Below, piece after piece: positions 25,923 through 33,959 of a stretch of DNA of 64,000 nt. The position numbers and the translations under genes are program-made. Each line of letters opens with the position of its first letter. Position 1 is the stretch's first letter. Location: NCBI GenBank assembly GCA_963732005.1, contig CAVSXT010000005.1, positions 1,302,001 to 1,366,000 on the forward strand. The letters run 5' to 3'. The DNA comes from JASLEW01 sp963732005. Its GTDB lineage: Bacteria > Acidobacteriota > Thermoanaerobaculia > Multivoradales > UBA5704. Under the pieces are notes generated by a model. That model saw nothing but the letters and a program-made list of their open reading frames with translations, searched no databases and was not told the origin of the DNA.

Positions 25923-28019
25923 ATGGACCTGCACTTCACCACCGACGAGCCCACCCCGGAGGAGCGGCAAGCCGTCGACGGCTGTCTCGGCGAGCCGCGC
26001 CCCGCCACGCCGGCGCCGGCAGGGGGAGGGGAGCACGGTCGGCGGCACCTGCTGCTGCCGGTGCTCGAGGCCATCCAGGGGCGGGTGGGCTGGATCAGCC
26101 CGGGCGCCCTGAACCATGCCTGCCGGCAGCTCGAGGTGGCGCCCGCCGAGGCGTTCGGCGTCGCCGACTTCTATGCGCTGCTGCAGACCCGGCCGCAGCC
26201 GCCGGTGGCGATCCACGTCTGCGACGACATCGGCTGCCGCTTCCCGCGTGGCGGTAGGGCTGCGGCGGCAGGGACCGGCGAGGGTACCGGGGCCGGCGAA
26301 GGCGCTCGCGCCGGCGAGGGCGCCGCGGCCGGCGGCGAGGCGCTGTGCGCGGAGCTCGAGCGCAGGCTCGGCCCCGCGGGCAGCAGCCCGGACGGCATCG
26401 TGACCTGGCATCGCAGCCCCTGCCTCGGCCTGTGCGAGCGGGCGCCGGCGGCGCTGGTGATCGCGGCCGGCGAACCGGCGGTGGAGCAGGCGCTGGCGCC
26501 GGCCACCAGCGCTGCGCTGCGCGCGGCGGCCGGCGGCTGGGTGGCGCCGGCGGCGGACCTGGCGCTGTCGCTGCCGCAGCTCGGGCAGACGGCCCGCGGC
26601 CCGGGCCGGGAGCAGGGCGCGGGCGCGGTGGCGCCGCCGGAGAGGTCGGCGGGGCCGGAGAGGTCGGCGGTGCCGGAGCATCCGGCGACCGCGGCGGGAT
26701 TCGCCGGTGCGGCGGCTGTGCCGCGTCCTGCGCCGGGCTGGCAGCTGCTCGAGCGCGCCGGGCGCGTGGACCCGACGAGCCTCGACGACTATCGCGCCGC
26801 CGGCGGCTTCCTGGCGCTGCGGCGGGCCTTCGAGATGGGGCCCGAGCGGGTGGTGCGCGAGGTCGTCGACTCGAAGCTGCTCGGGCGCGGCGGCGCCGCC
26901 TTCCCGACCGGCCAGAAGTGGCAGGGCGTGCGCTCGGCGCCGCTGCCGCGCTACCTGATCTGCAACGCCGACGAGTCCGAGCCCGGGACGTTCAAGGACC
27001 GGGTGCTGATGGAGGGCGACCCGTTCGCGCTGCTCGAAGCGATCGCCATCGCGGGTTTCGCCACCGGCTGCGAGCGCGGCTACCTCTACGTCCGTGGCGA
27101 GTATCCGCTGGCGGCCGAGAGGCTGCGCCACGCCATCGGCATCTGCCGCGCCCGCGGCTACCTGGGCGGCGACATCCTGGGGCACGGCGTGCGCTTCGAC
27201 GTCGAGCTGCGCCGCGGCGCCGGAGCCTACATCTGCGGTGAGGAGATGGCCCTGATCAACTCCCTCGAAGGCCGCCGCGGCGAGCCGCGCAACAAGCCGC
27301 CGTTCCCCACCCAGGTGGGGCTGTTCGGCCAGCCGACGGTGATCAACAACGTGGAAACGCTGGTCAACGTGCTGCCCATCGTGGTCGGCGGCGGCAAGGC
27401 CTTTGCCGCGGTGGGCACCGAGCGCTCGACCGGCACCAAGCTGTTCTGCGTCTCGGGCCACGTGCGGCGGCCCGGCGTCTACGAGGTGACCTTCGGCGTC
27501 ACCCTGCGCGAGCTGCTCGAGATGGCCGGCGCGGTGGGTTGCGAGGGCAATGCCGAGGACACCGAGGACGACGAGGATGGCGCGGGCGGCGCGGGTGGCC
27601 GCCTGCAGGCCGTGCTGCTGGGGGGCGCCGCCGGCAGCTTCGTGACGCCGGATCAGCTCGACGTGCCGCTGACCTTCGAAGGCACCCGCGCGATCGGCGC
27701 CTCGCTCGGCTCCGGCGTGGTGATGGCGTTCGACGAGACCGTGGACCTGCGCCAGGTGCTGCGGCGGATCGCGCAGTTCTTCCGCGACGAGTCCTGCGGC
27801 CAGTGCGTGCCCTGCCGGGTGGGCGCGGTGCGCCAGGAGGAGGTGCTGCACCGTCTGGCCGAGGACCGGCCGCTGGGCTCGGTGGCGCAGGAGCTGGCGC
27901 TGCTCGGCGAGCTCGGGCAGGTGATGCGCGACGCTTCCATCTGCGGCTTGGGCCAGACCGCGTCGAGCGCCATCGAGTCGGCGGTCGCCAAGTTCCCGAT
28001 CTTCCAGGTGAGCCGATGA
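25923..28019 (+). CDS. NuoE-NuoF fusion, diaphorase subunit of NAD-linked formate dehydrogenase type
   Basis: Protein of 698 aa fusing two redox subunits. The N-terminal NuoE-like part binds a [2Fe-2S] cluster with two Cys pairs, CDDIGC and CLGLC; between them lies a 30-residue Gly/Ala/Glu-rich insert. After a Pro/Ala linker the NuoF-like part (from about residue 285) carries the FMN/NADH motif LLGRGGAAFPTGQKW, CNADESEPGTFKDR, GAGAYICGEEMALINSLEG and the [4Fe-4S] motif ESCGQCVPCRVG with a distal Cys in SICGLGQTA. Such subunits pass electrons between NAD(H) and a partner. The next gene overlaps by ATGA and encodes an FdsA-type iron-sulfur subunit, pointing to formate dehydrogenase or a related diaphorase. 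Confidence 0.9.
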   Translation: MDLHFTTDEPTPEERQAVDGCLGEPRPATPAPAGGGEHGRRHLLLPVLEAIQGRVGWISPGALNHACRQLEVAPAEAFGVADFYALLQTRPQPPVAIHVCDDIGCRFPRGGRAAAAGTGEGTGAGEGARAGEGAAAGGEALCAELERRLGPAGSSPDGIVTWHRSPCLGLCERAPAALVIAAGEPAVEQALAPATSAALRAAAGGWVAPAADLALSLPQLGQTARGPGREQGAGAVAPPERSAGPERSAVPEHPATAAGFAGAAAVPRPAPGWQLLERAGRVDPTSLDDYRAAGGFLALRRAFEMGPERVVREVVDSKLLGRGGAAFPTGQKWQGVRSAPLPRYLICNADESEPGTFKDRVLMEGDPFALLEAIAIAGFATGCERGYLYVRGEYPLAAERLRHAIGICRARGYLGGDILGHGVRFDVELRRGAGAYICGEEMALINSLEGRRGEPRNKPPFPTQVGLFGQPTVINNVETLVNVLPIVVGGGKAFAAVGTERSTGTKLFCVSGHVRRPGVYEVTFGVTLRELLEMAGAVGCEGNAEDTEDDEDGAGGAGGRLQAVLLGGAAGSFVTPDQLDVPLTFEGTRAIGASLGSGVVMAFDETVDLRQVLRRIAQFFRDESCGQCVPCRVGAVRQEEVLHRLAEDRPLGSVAQELALLGELGQVMRDASICGLGQTASSAIESAVAKFPIFQVSR

Positions 28020-29008
28020 GCGGCGACGGCGTGCTGGACGCTCCCCAGGCCCGCATCCCGGTGCCGCGCGGACCGCTGCCGGTCATCCCGCCGCCGCGGC
28101 CGCGCGCCACGGTGGAGCTGACCATCGACGGCCGCCCGGTGGCGGTGCCCGAGGGCGCCACGGTGCTCGACGCGGCCCGGCAGCTGGGGATCGAGACGCC
28201 CACCTTGTGCTTCCTCGAGAACCTGACGCCGGTCAACGTCTGCCGCATCTGCGTGGTGGAGATCGAGGGCGCCCGCGCCCTGGCTCCCGCCTGCTCGCGC
28301 AAGGCCGAGCCCGGCATGAAGGTGAAGACCGATTCCGAGCGGGTCCGGCTCAGCCGCCGCCTGGTGCTCGAGCTGCTGGCCTCGTCGGTGGATCTGTCGA
28401 CCGCGCCGCAGATCGCGGCCTACCTGGCGAGCTATGGCGCCCATCCCGAGCGCTTCGGCGAGCCGGGGCCGGCCGCCGCCGCCGGCGAGCGCGACGCCGC
28501 CCGGCCAGGCCACCACCATCCGCCGCTTGCCGAGACGGCGGCGACGGTCGGCCAGCCGGTCAAGGTGGACAACGACCTCTACGTCCGCGACTACTCGAAG
28601 TGCATCCTCTGCTACAAGTGCGTCGAGGCCTGCGGCAAGGACGCGCAGAACACCTTCGCCATCGCCCTCGCCGGCCGCGGCTTCGACGCCCGCATCGCCA
28701 CCGAGTACGACGTGCCGCTGCCGGACTCCGCCTGCGTCTACTGCGGCAACTGCATCGGCGTCTGCCCGACCGGCGCGCTGATGTTCAAGAGCGAGCACGA
28801 CCGGCGCGAGGCAGGCACCTGGGACGAGGCCCGGCAGGAGGCCACCGACACCATCTGTCCCTACTGCGGCGTCGGCTGCACCCTCACCGTGCACGTGCAG
28901 GACGAGCGGATCGTCAAGGTCACCTCGCCCACCGATCACGACGTGACCCGCGGCCACCTCTGCATCAAGGGCCGCTTCGGCTGGGAGTTCGTCAACCTGC
29001 GGCAGTAG
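28016..29008 (+). CDS. FdsA-like iron-sulfur subunit lacking the molybdopterin catalytic domain
   Basis: Protein of 330 aa. In order: a [2Fe-2S] ferredoxin-like domain (TLCFLENLTPVNVCRICVVE...PAC), a His-rich stretch (GHHHPPLAE), two [4Fe-4S] sites (CILCYKCVEACGK and CVYCGNCIGVCPTG), then the molybdoenzyme N-terminal [4Fe-4S] domain (CPYCGVGCTLTVHV...GHLCIKGRFGWEF). Formate dehydrogenase alpha subunits continue for about 600 more residues with the Mo-bisPGD and Cys/Sec active site; here a TAG follows 7 codons after GRFG. No catalytic domain is found downstream in any frame. Either this is a truncated gene or a separate electron-transfer subunit working with a catalytic subunit encoded elsewhere. 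Confidence 0.85.
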   Translation: MSGDGVLDAPQARIPVPRGPLPVIPPPRPRATVELTIDGRPVAVPEGATVLDAARQLGIETPTLCFLENLTPVNVCRICVVEIEGARALAPACSRKAEPGMKVKTDSERVRLSRRLVLELLASSVDLSTAPQIAAYLASYGAHPERFGEPGPAAAAGERDAARPGHHHPPLAETAATVGQPVKVDNDLYVRDYSKCILCYKCVEACGKDAQNTFAIALAGRGFDARIATEYDVPLPDSACVYCGNCIGVCPTGALMFKSEHDRREAGTWDEARQEATDTICPYCGVGCTLTVHVQDERIVKVTSPTDHDVTRGHLCIKGRFGWEFVNLRQ

Positions 29009-29228
29009 CCTCGCGTTGCCCTCCGGCAAGGCCCGCTTTTCCCCGGCCGCATGGCGCAACGGCGACCTGGCGCACTGCGGCGCGCGGTCGCGCCGCGGCA
29101 GCGGCTGGCAACCGGCTGAGCTCTCTTCCGCATCGGGTCCCGTTTCCAGCGCCCGGGGCCGGCGCCGGCCGGCACGGGATAAAATGCAGCGGCGAACGCT
29201 GAAGGACCAAGGACCAGAGGAGGAGAGG

Positions 29229-30026
29229 ATGCCGCAACCCGCCGGCACTGCGCTTCCGGCGCAGGACATCGACCAGGTGCTGGCCGCGCTGGCCGACATC
29301 GTTGCCGCCGCCCTTGCCGCCAGGAGCCCGATGGGCTATTTCCCGGCCCTGTACCGCCAGGTGACGCTGCGGGTCAAGCAGGGAATCGCGCAGGGGTTCT
29401 TCGACGACGGGCCGCGCATGGAGCGCCTGGATACCACCTTCGCCAGCCGTTACCTCGCCGCCCATCAGGCGTTCCTCGCTGGCGGCGAGCTGTCGAGCTG
29501 CTGGCAGACGGCGTTTCAGGCCATCCAGACCGACCAGCTCATCATCCTCCAGGACCTGCTGCTGGGCATCAACGCCCACATCAACTTCGACCTGGGGATC
29601 GCCGCCGCGGAGGTGAGCCCCGGCGACGCCATCGACTCCCTGCACGGCGACTTCGACAAGATCAACCAGCTCCTGGGCGACCTGCTGCCGGCGGTGGAAG
29701 CGCTGATCGGCCGCTTCTCGCCGGCCATCGGCCTGCTCGACCAGGTGGGCGGCCGCGACGAGACCGAGGCGCTCGACTTCAGCCTCGACGCCGCCCGCGA
29801 CGATGCCTGGAACCACGCCCTGATCCTGGCCCACCTGCCGCAGGCCATCTGGCCGGCGGCCCTGGCCGCCCTGGACGCCAAGGTGACTTTCCTGGCCAAG
29901 CTCATCGCCAAGCCCGGAGGCCTGGCCGGCAAGGCGGTGGAGATGATCCGGCTGACCGAGAGCATCGACCACGCGGCGGTGATCGCGGCGCTGGATGCGC
30001 TGGGCGGGGGTGGGGATGGTGGATGA
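29229..30026 (+). CDS. DUF5995 family protein
   Basis: Protein of 265 aa, starting at an ATG with GGAGGAGAGG just upstream. It is mainly helical and soluble. The sequence fits DUF5995: MGYFPALYRQVTLRVKQGIAQGFFDDGPRMERLDTTFASRYL, then AFQAIQTDQLIILQDLLLGINAHINFDLGIA and DFDKINQLLGDLLP. The conserved Asn-Ala-His-Ile-Asn suggests a metal site, but the activity is unknown. The last residues are Gly-rich (LGGGGDGG), and the stop codon falls exactly where a tRNA-Phe 3' fragment begins. The original C-terminus may have been altered by recombination at that point. Confidence 0.8.
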   Translation: MPQPAGTALPAQDIDQVLAALADIVAAALAARSPMGYFPALYRQVTLRVKQGIAQGFFDDGPRMERLDTTFASRYLAAHQAFLAGGELSSCWQTAFQAIQTDQLIILQDLLLGINAHINFDLGIAAAEVSPGDAIDSLHGDFDKINQLLGDLLPAVEALIGRFSPAIGLLDQVGGRDETEALDFSLDAARDDAWNHALILAHLPQAIWPAALAALDAKVTFLAKLIAKPGGLAGKAVEMIRLTESIDHAAVIAALDALGGGGDGG

Positions 30027-30071
30027 CTGAAAATCACGGGGTCACTGGTTCGATTCCGGTCCTGGGCACCA
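30024..30071 (+). tRNA. 3' part of a tRNA-Phe gene (remnant / attachment site)
   Basis: These 48 bases contain the anticodon loop CTGAAAA (anticodon GAA, 30029-30031), the 3' anticodon strand TCACG, a variable loop, a complete T-arm (ACTGG, loop TTCGATT, CCGGT), the 3' acceptor strand CCTGGGC, discriminator A and encoded CCA. The 5' acceptor strand (expected GCCCAGG), the D-arm and most of the 5' anticodon strand are absent; the bases upstream are the end of the DUF5995 gene. This is the typical footprint left by an integrase that uses a tRNA anticodon loop as its crossover site. Confidence 0.75.
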
Positions 30072-30443
30072 CAGAGTAGTAGCAAAATCAATAGTTTGGA
30101 TCGATAACGTCATAAAGCTCCGACATCCTCGATTCTTGCCTGGGCTGTCGCTGGGCTGTGAGGGATCGCGCTAAACGGGCGCTGGCCGGGCCTTGCGCCG
30201 GGTTCGGCAGCGGACTCTCTGGCACGTTCGGGGATCTCTCTTCTCCCCCACTGTACCTGCGCCCAGTACCGTTCCCCGCTTCCTCAGCGGGAGCCGACCG
30301 AGGCCCAGTCTGCCAGTAAGACCCATCTTTGACAGTATGCCGCCCGATTACCGCCATCTTCGCGTCGTAAGTCATTGAAAAATCGAGGAGGGAGTGCTCG
30401 GCGCCATCTCAATCCTGGTGCCAAGAATGTGTCATAATGACGC
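30072..30443. other. Left flank of the insertion sequence
   Basis: No recognised gene. A minus-strand open frame (30088-30375) ends with a basic then acidic tail (QRQPRQESRMSELYDVIDPNY) that I cannot place; it could be the end of a disrupted gene. A 16-bp arm (30321-30336) of a long-range inverted repeat and the left end of the insertion sequence (from about 30414) lie here. Confidence 0.4.
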
Positions 30444-30444
30444 C

Positions 30445-30472
30445 TTGCATAGAGCGCTCACTCGGATATAAT
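30445..30472 (+). promoter_or_regulatory. Transposase promoter
   Basis: TTGCAT (30445-30450) and a perfect TATAAT (30467-30472) are separated by 16 bp. Transcription should start near 30479, inside the left arm of the hairpin at 30474-30497. Confidence 0.65.
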
Positions 30473-30473
30473 C

Positions 30474-30497
30474 ATGGTGACAAGGAGAGGTCACCAT
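30474..30497 (+). promoter_or_regulatory. Hairpin that hides the transposase ribosome binding site
   Basis: ATGGTGAC (30474-30481) pairs perfectly with GTCACCAT (30490-30497) around the loop AAGGAGAG, which is the Shine-Dalgarno sequence; the start codon at 30496 overlaps the stem. Transcripts from the element's own promoter would lack most of the left arm, while read-through transcripts from outside would fold and block translation. Confidence 0.6.
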
Positions 30498-32124
30498 GTT
30501 CTTCCGCCAGAAAAAAGCCGGGGGCCACGTGTACCTCCAGATCGTTGAAAACCGCTGGGAAGACGGCCAAGCCCGCCAGCGGGTCCTGGCGACTCTCGGC
30601 CGCCTCGATCAGCTCACCTCCTCCGGGGAGTTGGCGGCGCTGCTCGCATCGGGCGCTCGCTTTACCGATTCTTTCACTGTCTTGACCGAACATCGCCGCG
30701 GCGACTTGGCGGCGGTGAGCACCCGGCGTATCGGCGCGCCTCTGATCTTTGAGCGCTTATGGCAGGAGACCAGTTGCGCCCAGGTGCTGAGTGCGGAATT
30801 GGCCGAGCGTCAGTTCGAGTTCCCGGTGGAACGGGCGATCTTCCTTGAAGTGCTCCACCGCTTGGTAGCACCCGGCTCAGACCGTGCAGCCTACGCCTGG
30901 CGAGAAGCTTATGGCATCGCCGGTGCCGAAGCCCTCGACCTCCATCACGCCTACCGCGCCATGGCGTGGTTGGGCGAGCCGACCGGCGAGACAGGCGGGC
31001 GGACGATCAAGGATCGCATCGAAGAGCAACTCTTTACCCGTCGGCGGGACTTGTTTTCTTCGCTGCAATTGGTCTTCTTCGACACCACCTCTCTCTATTT
31101 CGAGGGCGCCGGGGGTGACAGCTTGGGCCAGTATGGTCATAGCAAGGACCACCGACCGGATCTGCGACAGATGGTAGTCGGTGTGGTGTTGGATCAAGAG
31201 GGCTGGCCGATCTGCTGTGAGCTGTGGCCAGGCAACACTACCGATGTCGGAACGCTGGTGCCCGTCATCGAGAGGCTGAGTCAACGCTTCGGCATCCAGC
31301 GGGTCTGTATCGTCGCCGACCGCGGCATGATCGCGGCGGCAACGCTTCAGGCCCTGGACCAAAAGGGCTGGCCTTACATTGTCGGCGCGCGGCTGCGCAG
31401 CAGCCGGGAGGTGCGCCACGAGGTGCTGGGCCGCCAGGGCCGGTTCGCGAAAGTCTTCGGCCCGCGCCAGATTGCCAAGGACCCGTCGCCGCTGTCGGTC
31501 AAGGAGGTCTGGGTCGATGATCGCCGCTACATCGTGTGCTTCAATGAAGAACAAGCGCGCAAAGACGCTGCCGACCGGCAAGCAATTCTTGCGGCGCTTG
31601 CCGATCGGCTGCCGCAAGGCGCCAAGTCGCTGATCGGCAACCAGGGTTTCCGCCGCTATGTCACGACACAAGGCGATGGCTTTCGGATTGATCCGGCGCG
31701 AGTGGCAGCCGAGGAGCGCTACGACGGCAAGTGGGTGTTGAGGACCAACACCGACTATCAGGCCGCCGAGGTCGCCTTAGCGTACAAGCAGCTCTGGATG
31801 GTGGAGGATCTGTTCCGGTCGATGAAATCGCTGCTTGCCACGCGGCCGATTTATCACCGCCGCGACGCCACGATCCGCGGTCATGTGTTCTGCTCATTCC
31901 TGGCGCTGCTTCTGCGAACAGAACTGGAGAATCGACTCGCAGCCAAGGGTCATGTGGCAGTGGAGTGGGGCCAGGTACTGCGCGATCTCGACCGACTGGA
32001 GGAGGTAGAACTCGAGAAGGATGGTAAGCGGCTGATGCTGCGCACCGACGCGGTGGGAGTGGCGGGCAGGGTCTTCCAGGCTGTGGGAGTGGCGCTCCCG
32101 CCGACCCTACGCCAAGTGGCCTGA
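30496..32124 (+). CDS. IS1634-family DDE transposase
   Basis: Protein of 542 aa, full length. The N-terminus (FFRQKKAGGHVYLQIVENRWEDGQARQRVLATLGRLDQL) is typical of IS1634/IS1549-type transposases. The RNase H-like catalytic core contains the first Asp in LVFFDTTSLYFEG, the second Asp in VCIVADRGMIAAAT, and the Glu in the VEDLFRSMKSLLATRPIYHR region. It moves its element by cut-and-paste. No frameshift or internal stop is seen, so it may be active. Its translation start lies in a hairpin with the ribosome site in the loop. GC is lower than in the core genes around it. Confidence 0.9.
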   Translation: MFFRQKKAGGHVYLQIVENRWEDGQARQRVLATLGRLDQLTSSGELAALLASGARFTDSFTVLTEHRRGDLAAVSTRRIGAPLIFERLWQETSCAQVLSAELAERQFEFPVERAIFLEVLHRLVAPGSDRAAYAWREAYGIAGAEALDLHHAYRAMAWLGEPTGETGGRTIKDRIEEQLFTRRRDLFSSLQLVFFDTTSLYFEGAGGDSLGQYGHSKDHRPDLRQMVVGVVLDQEGWPICCELWPGNTTDVGTLVPVIERLSQRFGIQRVCIVADRGMIAAATLQALDQKGWPYIVGARLRSSREVRHEVLGRQGRFAKVFGPRQIAKDPSPLSVKEVWVDDRRYIVCFNEEQARKDAADRQAILAALADRLPQGAKSLIGNQGFRRYVTTQGDGFRIDPARVAAEERYDGKWVLRTNTDYQAAEVALAYKQLWMVEDLFRSMKSLLATRPIYHRRDATIRGHVFCSFLALLLRTELENRLAAKGHVAVEWGQVLRDLDRLEEVELEKDGKRLMLRTDAVGVAGRVFQAVGVALPPTLRQVA

Positions 32125-32616
32125 TCGCGCACAGCCCAGATCCTCTCGGAACCGGAACTCCTGGTGCCAAGGTCTCTCACCGAGCTCTCAACCCATTTAT
32201 TTGCAGAGACTTGACATTGGGCACTGTCAAAGATGGGTAAGACGCCCTTCCTCAGCGGCCTGGCGAGATCGACTCATACCGTCGCCGCACGCCAGACCTC
32301 TGTGGGCGAGTGTCACACTGAACCTCGGGCAAGCGGGCGATCGCGATCCACAGGATGAAGGAGAATGCCATGTCGCGTTCTTAGAATGCGTAGTCGCATA
32401 TTTATCTAGCGGAGCTCCTTGACATAGTTCCGCATCTCGCTTAGAGTTCGTCACCGGGGAATGGAGATGGGCATTCCGCACTTGATCGGGGGTCCTGCTG
32501 ATTGCTTGTGTCCGCTCGCCGGACCCTAGAGGAGCGGGAGGATCTGAAGTAGCCTCAGCCACAACAATTTTGCAGTTACTAACGCGGCGTCGACCGCAGC
32601 AATCGAGAGGGAGAGC
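32125..32616. other. Gap between the transposase and the defence operon
   Basis: About 490 bp without a convincing gene. It holds the right end of the insertion sequence (to about 32171), the right arm of the 16-bp inverted repeat (32223-32238) and the promoter of the defence operon (32419-32447). A 13-base string shared with the left flank, CTTCCTCAGCGG, lies near 32247. The 160-nt leader after the promoter is AT-richer than neighbouring DNA. Confidence 0.5.
32419..32447 (+). promoter_or_regulatory. Promoter of the DGQHR-CBASS operon
   Basis: A perfect TTGACA (32419-32424) and TAGAGT (32442-32447) are separated by 17 bp. All five downstream genes lie on the same strand with gaps of at most 27 bp, so this is the likely operon promoter. 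Confidence 0.6.
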
Positions 32617-33939
32617 ATGCAAGACACCGGAACACAGCAAGAGCGCGAGAAGGCACAAGTGGCCACCTCATCCGACGATCTGCCCTTCGATCCCACCAAG
32701 AACGCGATGCTTGTGCAAGAAATCAAGCGCCCATCCGTGGGCAAGACGCCCGCGAACTACCCGAAGATCCACGCCGAGCTCCTGCCGACAGATCTCATGA
32801 AGCTCGTCGGTTGGGATCCGAGGACGATCCAAGAGGCTCCCCTGAAAGGGAAGGACCCGCAAAATATCTCGCCCGAAATTATCGAGTTACGTCGTACGGT
32901 CCAGCGTTCGGTCGACCAGCTGAAGGTAAATGAGATGGTCGCATACCTCTACAACGCGGTCTCGAATGGTCGCTTTGCGGACTGGGCCGAGATCGATGTA
33001 GTCACGACGTCGAAGCCTGATACCAGTCGGTACCTGAGCGACTTCGTCGTTATTTTCCCAATGTCGGCCGACTACTTCATCACGGACGGCCAGCACCGGT
33101 ACTGCGCACTTCTTGACTTTCTACGGCTGTACCCCGAACTAGCAGTCCGGTTCACCCAGGCCGTAGCCATCGGCGTGCTCCCACACGACAGACTGACCGA
33201 GTGGGCGGGCCAGTCGTTCCACGACAAGAACTACCTCCAGGCGCCAGTGAAAGTCACGAAAGCTCTCGCTGTCGACTCTCGGGATCTTCACAATCGACTT
33301 ACTAAGGAGCTTCGCCGCCACGAGGTCATTCTGGAGGGTGGCGGCGTGAACGAAGTTAAGGACTCGCTTTCGGCTAAAGCCAAGGAGTTCTCGACCCATG
33401 CGGTCCTCTTCAAGTTTGTCCGCGGCTTCTGCGAAGGTCGGCGGGGACTCCAAAAGGGAGGAATCGACAACCCCCGCCTTACAGACGAGACCTATGGGGC
33501 ACAGAGGCAACGCCTGTTCGAGTATGTACTCGACCTCAACGACATTCTTCCACACTGGACAGTGACACCTGGACGCGAGGATTACCTGTTTCGCTCAAGC
33601 GCGGCCCTGCAGGCGCTGGGGGTCATCGGCTTTCTACTCCATGCAAAGGTTAGCGAACCCGCCCAGAGGAAGAAGATGATAGAGGCGATCGGGGAGAAGA
33701 AGCTTGATTGGAGGCGCTCTAACCTGAAGGATTGGACGGGTGTCATCGGCCAAATCAAGGAAGAGGATGGCATGATGTCGCCTGCAAGCTCGCGACAAGC
33801 AATCGATGGAACGATCAACTTTCTTAAGACGCAATGCGGCCTTGAGACTTACCTCGCCAAGGGCGAGGTTGCCGATCCTGACGGCGATGGCAAATTGGCC
33901 GGTCAGTCCGCGGAAACAGACTCCCCGAAGGTCGCTTAG
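32617..33939 (+). CDS. DGQHR-domain protein, DndB-like
   Basis: Protein of 440 aa with the hallmark ADYFITDGQHRYCALLDFL, the DGQHR motif of DndB and related proteins. In phosphorothioate systems DndB acts as a DNA-binding regulator. Other features fit that family: a conserved N-terminal substrate region (VQEIKRPSVGKTPANYPKIHAELLPTDL), LPHDRLTEWAGQSFHDKNY, and a helical C-terminus. No dndCDE, ssp or modification genes are nearby. It ends 20 bp before the CBASS phospholipase gene and shares its promoter, so it is most likely an accessory or regulator of the CBASS operon. Codon use and GC are lower than in the core genes. Confidence 0.8.
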   Translation: MQDTGTQQEREKAQVATSSDDLPFDPTKNAMLVQEIKRPSVGKTPANYPKIHAELLPTDLMKLVGWDPRTIQEAPLKGKDPQNISPEIIELRRTVQRSVDQLKVNEMVAYLYNAVSNGRFADWAEIDVVTTSKPDTSRYLSDFVVIFPMSADYFITDGQHRYCALLDFLRLYPELAVRFTQAVAIGVLPHDRLTEWAGQSFHDKNYLQAPVKVTKALAVDSRDLHNRLTKELRRHEVILEGGGVNEVKDSLSAKAKEFSTHAVLFKFVRGFCEGRRGLQKGGIDNPRLTDETYGAQRQRLFEYVLDLNDILPHWTVTPGREDYLFRSSAALQALGVIGFLLHAKVSEPAQRKKMIEAIGEKKLDWRRSNLKDWTGVIGQIKEEDGMMSPASSRQAIDGTINFLKTQCGLETYLAKGEVADPDGDGKLAGQSAETDSPKVA

Positions 33940-33959
33940 GCCTGTACATAGAGGCTACG

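Larger units (their letters stand above)
30414..32171 (+). mobile_element. IS1634-family insertion sequence
   Basis: The ends are proposed from an imperfect inverted repeat: 15 bases from 30414 (CCTGGTGCCAAGAAT) against the reverse complement of 32157-32171, 10 of 15 matching. The 13-mer TCCTGGTGCCAAG also appears as a direct repeat at 30413-30425 and 32159-32171. The size (about 1.76 kb) and one long DDE transposase gene fit the family. I see no convincing target duplication, so the exact ends are uncertain; an alternative is the 16-bp repeat at 30321 and 32238. Confidence 0.6.
30321..32238. repeat. 16-bp perfect inverted repeat flanking the transposase region
   Basis: ACCCATCTTTGACAGT (30321-30336) is the exact reverse complement of ACTGTCAAAGATGGGT (32223-32238). 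The span is 1918 bp. The flanks share only AAG, so no clear target duplication. It may mark an outer or older element into which the insertion sequence moved, or the true ends of the element. Confidence 0.6.

Noticed and set aside
29016..29228. A continuation of the molybdoenzyme catalytic domain after a frameshift
   Set aside because: None of the three plus frames after 29008 shows molybdopterin-domain sequence, and a separate gene with its own ribosome site starts at 29229.
30001..30071. A complete tRNA-Phe gene
   Set aside because: The 5' acceptor strand and D-arm are not present upstream; that DNA is the DUF5995 coding end.
32617..33939. A Dnd phosphorothioation system
   Set aside because: Only a DndB-like gene is present; dndA, dndC, dndD, dndE and ssp genes are absent from the window.
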